Of a stretch of 64,000 nucleotides of DNA, positions 60,755 through 64,000 are shown piece by piece (within the stretch, counting starts at the first letter, position 1; each line of letters opens with the position of its first letter). Under the pieces are notes generated by a model. It was given only the letters and a program-made list of their open reading frames with translations. It ran no database searches and was not told the DNA's origin. The DNA comes from Epiperipatus broadwayi (lineage: Eukaryota; Onychophora; Udeonychophora; Euonychophora; Peripatidae): the NCBI GenBank assembly GCA_028023455.1, contig JAQFVV010006340.1, positions 3,069,711 to 3,133,710 on the forward strand, written 5' to 3'. The position numbers were made by a program, and so were the translations under genes.

Positions 60755-61682
60755 GAGGAATTGTATTATATATTTATGAAATGAAACATCTTCATCCATG
60801 AGCTCTAAATAGCCAGTACTTTCCTGCCAATAAATGTTTCAAAAGCATAAGCCCCACCCATTTTAAATTAACTTTCAGGGACAGAGCTGCAATTGGATCA
60901 TAATCTTATTAAGATTCAGATTTTTTAAATCAGCATATTATTTGAACTACTTTATATTACATATCCCATGAAAGAGAAAGTTTCTTATTTTTAACTACTA
61001 TTTTTAAATATATAAAAATAAATTAAAGGAAACTAACTTTCACACATGTGTCACAAATAACAGCACTCCCCTTACAATATATGATTTCAAAGCCTAGCTC
61101 ATCACCTCTATTTAAAGTATAATCTTACATGAACATACATTTACTGAATTAGAGAATAGACATATTAAGAGCAGGATTCACAAATGAGCATATTATTTAT
61201 AATGTTTCAAATAATAGAATTGAGTAAAGAAAAACTTTTCCTTTTTAATTATCTCAATCATAAACAATATTAATTTATATAGATGTGATTATTAATAATT
61301 TAGCATTTTCAAATATATGATTTCTTTCATCTATTTTAATATATTTTAAAATGCTATAGTATTAATAATTATATCTATATAAACTAATGTACTTGTTTAA
61401 CATAGATAGTTAAAAATGAAATGCTCCTCCTTTATAGAATATATAATTTGAACTATTAAAAATAACATGCTGAATTAAAAATCTGGATCTTAATAAGTTC
61501 ATGTTCCAATTCCAGAACTGATAGTGAATGTTGGTTTACTTATGTATATGCTTTAAGTATGCATAACTGCCTGTACTTTTAAAACATTTATTCATCTGGG
61601 AATATCCTCTATTTATAGTGCATGTGTGAAGATTAGTCCCTCTCATCTAATTTCATATAATTATAATGCTATATCATTAATG

Positions 61683-61685
<3 letters not shown>
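60752..61685. other. AT-rich stretch, no recognised feature
   Basis: Contains a partial inverted pair, 'ttaatttatatagatgtgattattaataattta' class sequence near 61270-61300 and its near complement near 61345-61385; each is AT-rich and likely incidental. Confidence 0.4.

Positions 61686-61714
<29 letters not shown>
61686..61714. repeat. (TA)n microsatellite at family D edge
   Basis: Short TA run immediately left of the family D repeat, echoing the TA flanks of the retrozyme arrays. Confidence 0.92.
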
Positions 61715-61718
<4 letters not shown>

Positions 61719-61724
61719 CAAAAA

Positions 61725-62060
61725 ATTAAGTCAGATGGCACATGATCTAATTTAGTAAGCTTGTATTTACAAATGTTATATATAAAATCTGAACTTAGTT
61801 CAGTCCTATATAGCAATTTTAAGTTAGATAGCTGGATTGGCAGAGTCAGGTGGCTAAAAATTTGAGAGTTTCTACTTAATAGTTATGCATTAAATAAAGT
61901 GCTGGGTTTGTCCTAGTATTTTAATCCAATGCTTGAATATCCTAGCACCTCACTGAGGACAGCAGTAGCAGAAACCAGTCTGGGGTTGGGGATATTTTGC
62001 AAAGCTTGTTAAGAGGTTTTAGTACAGTAGATCATGTTATTGAGAGTGGTTATATAAAGG
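61725..62060 (+). mobile_element. Family D repeat, copy 2 (retrozyme-like monomer)
   Basis: Single monomer homologous to 45556-46000. Starts beside (TA)n. The central block 'tctgaacttagttcagtcc' parallels 'gctgaactgagatcagaccc' of family C, and the order of blocks up to the ribozyme position is the same, so D, A and C appear to be distant members of one superfamily. It carries a hammerhead-like motif at 61947-61986. Confidence 0.5.
61947..61986 (+). ncRNA. Hammerhead-like motif, family D
   Basis: ACCTCA (61947-61952), CTGAGGA (61953-61959, fits CTGANGA), an 11-base loop region with only a 2-bp GC/GC stem, GAAA (61971-61974), CCAGT, C61980 at the cleavage position, then TGGGGT pairing with ACCTCA over six pairs (one G-T). 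Core bases are all kept, but stems II and III are weak. It may be a relic or a minimal form. Confidence 0.45.
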
Positions 62061-62359
62061 ACAAATGAATATAAGTTGCCTTTATGCTTTGGCTTTGTAG
62101 ATTATATATATATATAATGTTTTCTCAGTTACTTGAAAATAAAATGGTTTTTGGATTAAACTGTATGTTATTTTTTATTACTTCACAACATTTTGACAAA
62201 CTAGCATCCACGATTTTCAAGGTAATCTTTTCAAAGAAAAACCATTAGATTTAAAATAGTAATGAGATTGGCTGTGAGGTAAATAATGAGATTGAGCTTG
62301 AAGTAGTTGAACATTCAGAATATGTGGATTAACAAAATATTTATTTTCTTCAGTTTCAT
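62061..62359. other. Probable PLE 3' non-coding sequence (minus)
   Basis: On the minus strand this follows the GIY-YIG relic and includes 'gttgtgaagtaataaa' near 62170, phrasing common at PLE 3' ends. No intact hammerhead was found. Confidence 0.3.
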
Positions 62360-62740
62360 CATTAATGGATTTCAAGTTTATATTAGAATAATGAGATAAA
62401 ATAAGGGGTCTTCATAAGTGTGAAATACTTTGTGCTTTATCAGCTCTATTTAAACCAGTTGGTCTTTTTAATATTTTTATCAGCTCCCTCATAGATCTCA
62501 AATCGTACTTTTCCAATTTAGCAAGTATTTTAGCATTATGAAAATCAGGTTTGTGGTGAATTTCTAAACAAACATAAAATAAATGATGATGTATTTATCT
62601 TCTGATTAAAGGTATTTTTACATTGATTAATTTTGACATTAATTTATTCATTGAACTGACCTACATGGTTTTTAGAGCACTGTAAACATGTAATTTCATA
62701 AATATCCTGGTATCCCAAAATGAATCTGTCTTTAGTTTTA
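62360..62740 (-). pseudogene. PLE GIY-YIG endonuclease relic
   Basis: Minus strand, with frameshifts: FILGYQDIYEITCLQCSKNH then VGQFNE (a GIY-YIG start of the PLE type, with CxxC before the second motif), then PDFHNAKILAKLEKYDLRSM and RELIKILKRPTGLNRADKAQ, which match the conserved PLE C-terminus (PDF-N-x-IL ... R-x-x-REx-x-I ... LNR). The (TA)n at 62757-62844 lies directly upstream. It differs clearly from the 24-28 kb GIY-YIG copies, so it is a separate PLE lineage or an old copy. Confidence 0.6.
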
Positions 62741-62753
62741 AGGAAAAATCACC

Positions 62754-62756
<3 letters not shown>

Positions 62757-62844
<88 letters not shown>
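62757..62844. repeat. (TA)n microsatellite
   Basis: About 88 bp of pure TA repeat next to the PLE relic. Confidence 0.97.
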
Positions 62845-62848
<4 letters not shown>

Positions 62849-63640
62849 TATGATCCACACATTAATTTCATGTCCATTCTATTGGGAGTAACTCATAATC
62901 TATACGATTTGCCTGATATTATAATTAGAGGTTACTTAGTTGTTACTTTCATTTTCATATGTTACAGAAAGTATTCTCTAATCAAATAAATAAGGTATAT
63001 GTTTGGACTTCATGATGCTTAATTTTAGGAGGCACCCAAATTATAACCAAGCCGCAAATAAACTACAATAAGCTGACCTTTACTATACATTAATTTGTTA
63101 TTATATTATTATAAATAATCATCAATAAAAAGAAATTGTATCACTGAAATTATCATATAAATGTTTTGCTAATATATTATCTTTTCTGAAATTTTCAATT
63201 ATACTCAGTTATTGATGTGATAGTTGTAGTGAACCAATTTTTTCTATATCTCTTACATTAACATTTTTCATTTTGTACATTACTACTATGAACCTTTATT
63301 ATTAATGGATATTAGCATATCGAATAATTTTATTGAATTATTAAATTTTCCTTTCATAAATTTTATATCTTATTAAGTATTACTTAACTGCAAAAATAAC
63401 ATTCATTATTTTCTGTTTTCTAATTTTTATTGATCATTATCATATCTATTATAAATTATACGTATCCTTTTTATTTATATATTAAGTTTATTTCTATATT
63501 ATCTATAAACAATTACGCCGCAAAATCATGTAAACCTCGTTCATTACCTACCCTTTACTAATTTTTTTATATGCAACATTGTATTTAAAGACGTAAATTC
63601 TTATCAATCTTTAACCATGTTCAACCATTGTCTGTCGCCA
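62845..63640. other. AT-rich stretch, no recognised feature
   Basis: Nothing supported. Confidence 0.5.
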
Positions 63641-64000
63641 AGGCTGTAAAATTTTCAGCATTTTATGACGTAGTTTTGAATGATGCAAAAACATGTTTAT
63701 TTGCGAATTTATTAAGCTTTTAGATGTTTTTTTAAAAATAATTTGCACTATATTATTAATGACTTATTTTGACTTGAAATACACCTTTACCCCTCTTAGC
63801 GATGGCAATTGGTCTTCCAAAACTCATCGTTAAGCAAGAATATCATATACAGAATACGTATTTATAATGGGGGTCTATGGGAAAAAAAATTGGTCGGTTC
63901 CAGTCGACGTAAAATATCCACATTGGTTTCCAAGCTCAAAGATTTTCTTGATTTTTTCATGGCAATGATGACTAAATACAGTATCCAAAAAGAAAAGTTT
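63641..64000. repeat. Probable interspersed repeat with hairpin, cut by window end
   Basis: Composition rises in GC. CTTAGCGATG (63795-63804) pairs with CATCGTTAAG (63825-63834) with one G-T pair. Phrases such as 'tataatgggggtctatgggaa' (two parts) and 'ttggtcggttcc' look like parts of a repeat rather than unique DNA, but no second copy lies in the window. Confidence 0.3.

Noticed and set aside
61725-61760. Similarity of 'gcttgtatttac' to 'gcttgtatttatg' in family C
   Set aside because: The match would place the ribozyme on the wrong strand, so it is coincidental; the real shared block is the 'gaacttagttcag' region.

Overview
The window looks like strongly A+T-rich animal (metazoan) nuclear DNA and contains no complete gene. 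The indicators are very long (TA)n and (AAT)n microsatellites, wrecked LINE, Penelope-like (PLE) and hAT elements, and exon-like islands with GT-AG splice signals on the minus strand. An invertebrate is likely from the element types, but I cannot name the species. Most long open frames are translations of simple repeats or chance AT-rich frames and are left out.

The most interesting content is a set of small tandem or dispersed repeats, each carrying a hammerhead-ribozyme (HHR) signature. The clearest is an array at about 29.49-31.69 kb of near-identical 409-bp monomers. Every monomer has a full type I hammerhead: core CTGACGA, short stem II, GAAA, a palindromic stem III and a two-part stem I. 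These match the 'retrozyme' class of non-coding retroelements, which are thought to move using PLE proteins. Related families lie at 20.05-21.0 kb (418-bp period, HHR kept with compensatory changes), 28.66-29.48 kb (about 420 bp, HHR decayed) and 40.23-41.34 kb (399-bp period, HHR kept). More distant monomers lie at 45.56-46.0 and 61.72-62.06 kb. A further dispersed family with a hammerhead-like core lies at 17.8 and 44.0-45.1 kb. The 29.5 and 40.2 kb arrays are palindromic and abut (TA)n on both sides.

Possible helper elements are present only as PLE relics: GIY-YIG domains at 24.1-24.7 kb (inverted), 26.3-26.7 kb, 27.1-28.1 kb (inverted) and 62.36-62.74 kb, and a reverse transcriptase with its catalytic pair lost at 49.56-50.27 kb. 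Other mobile DNA includes an L1/Tx1-like LINE (4.8-10.1 kb, minus), a 493-bp hAT deletion derivative with an exact 8-bp target duplication (15.76-16.26 kb), a 488-bp element with terminal inverted repeats (3.41-3.90 kb), a 1-kb duplicated segment (34.0-35.07 and 36.69-37.71 kb) and a possible LTR (38.08-39.12 kb).

The host gene signal is on the minus strand: two paralogous 36-bp micro-exons (16485-16520 and 41511-41546) and a 339-bp exon (32482-32820) with good splice sites and matching phase 1. Non-coding sequence at 1-540 resembles 33.23-33.70 kb, so a gene or exon block was probably duplicated in tandem here. An 18-base Illumina adapter match at 31225-31242 inside the retrozyme palindrome marks at least one local assembly error.
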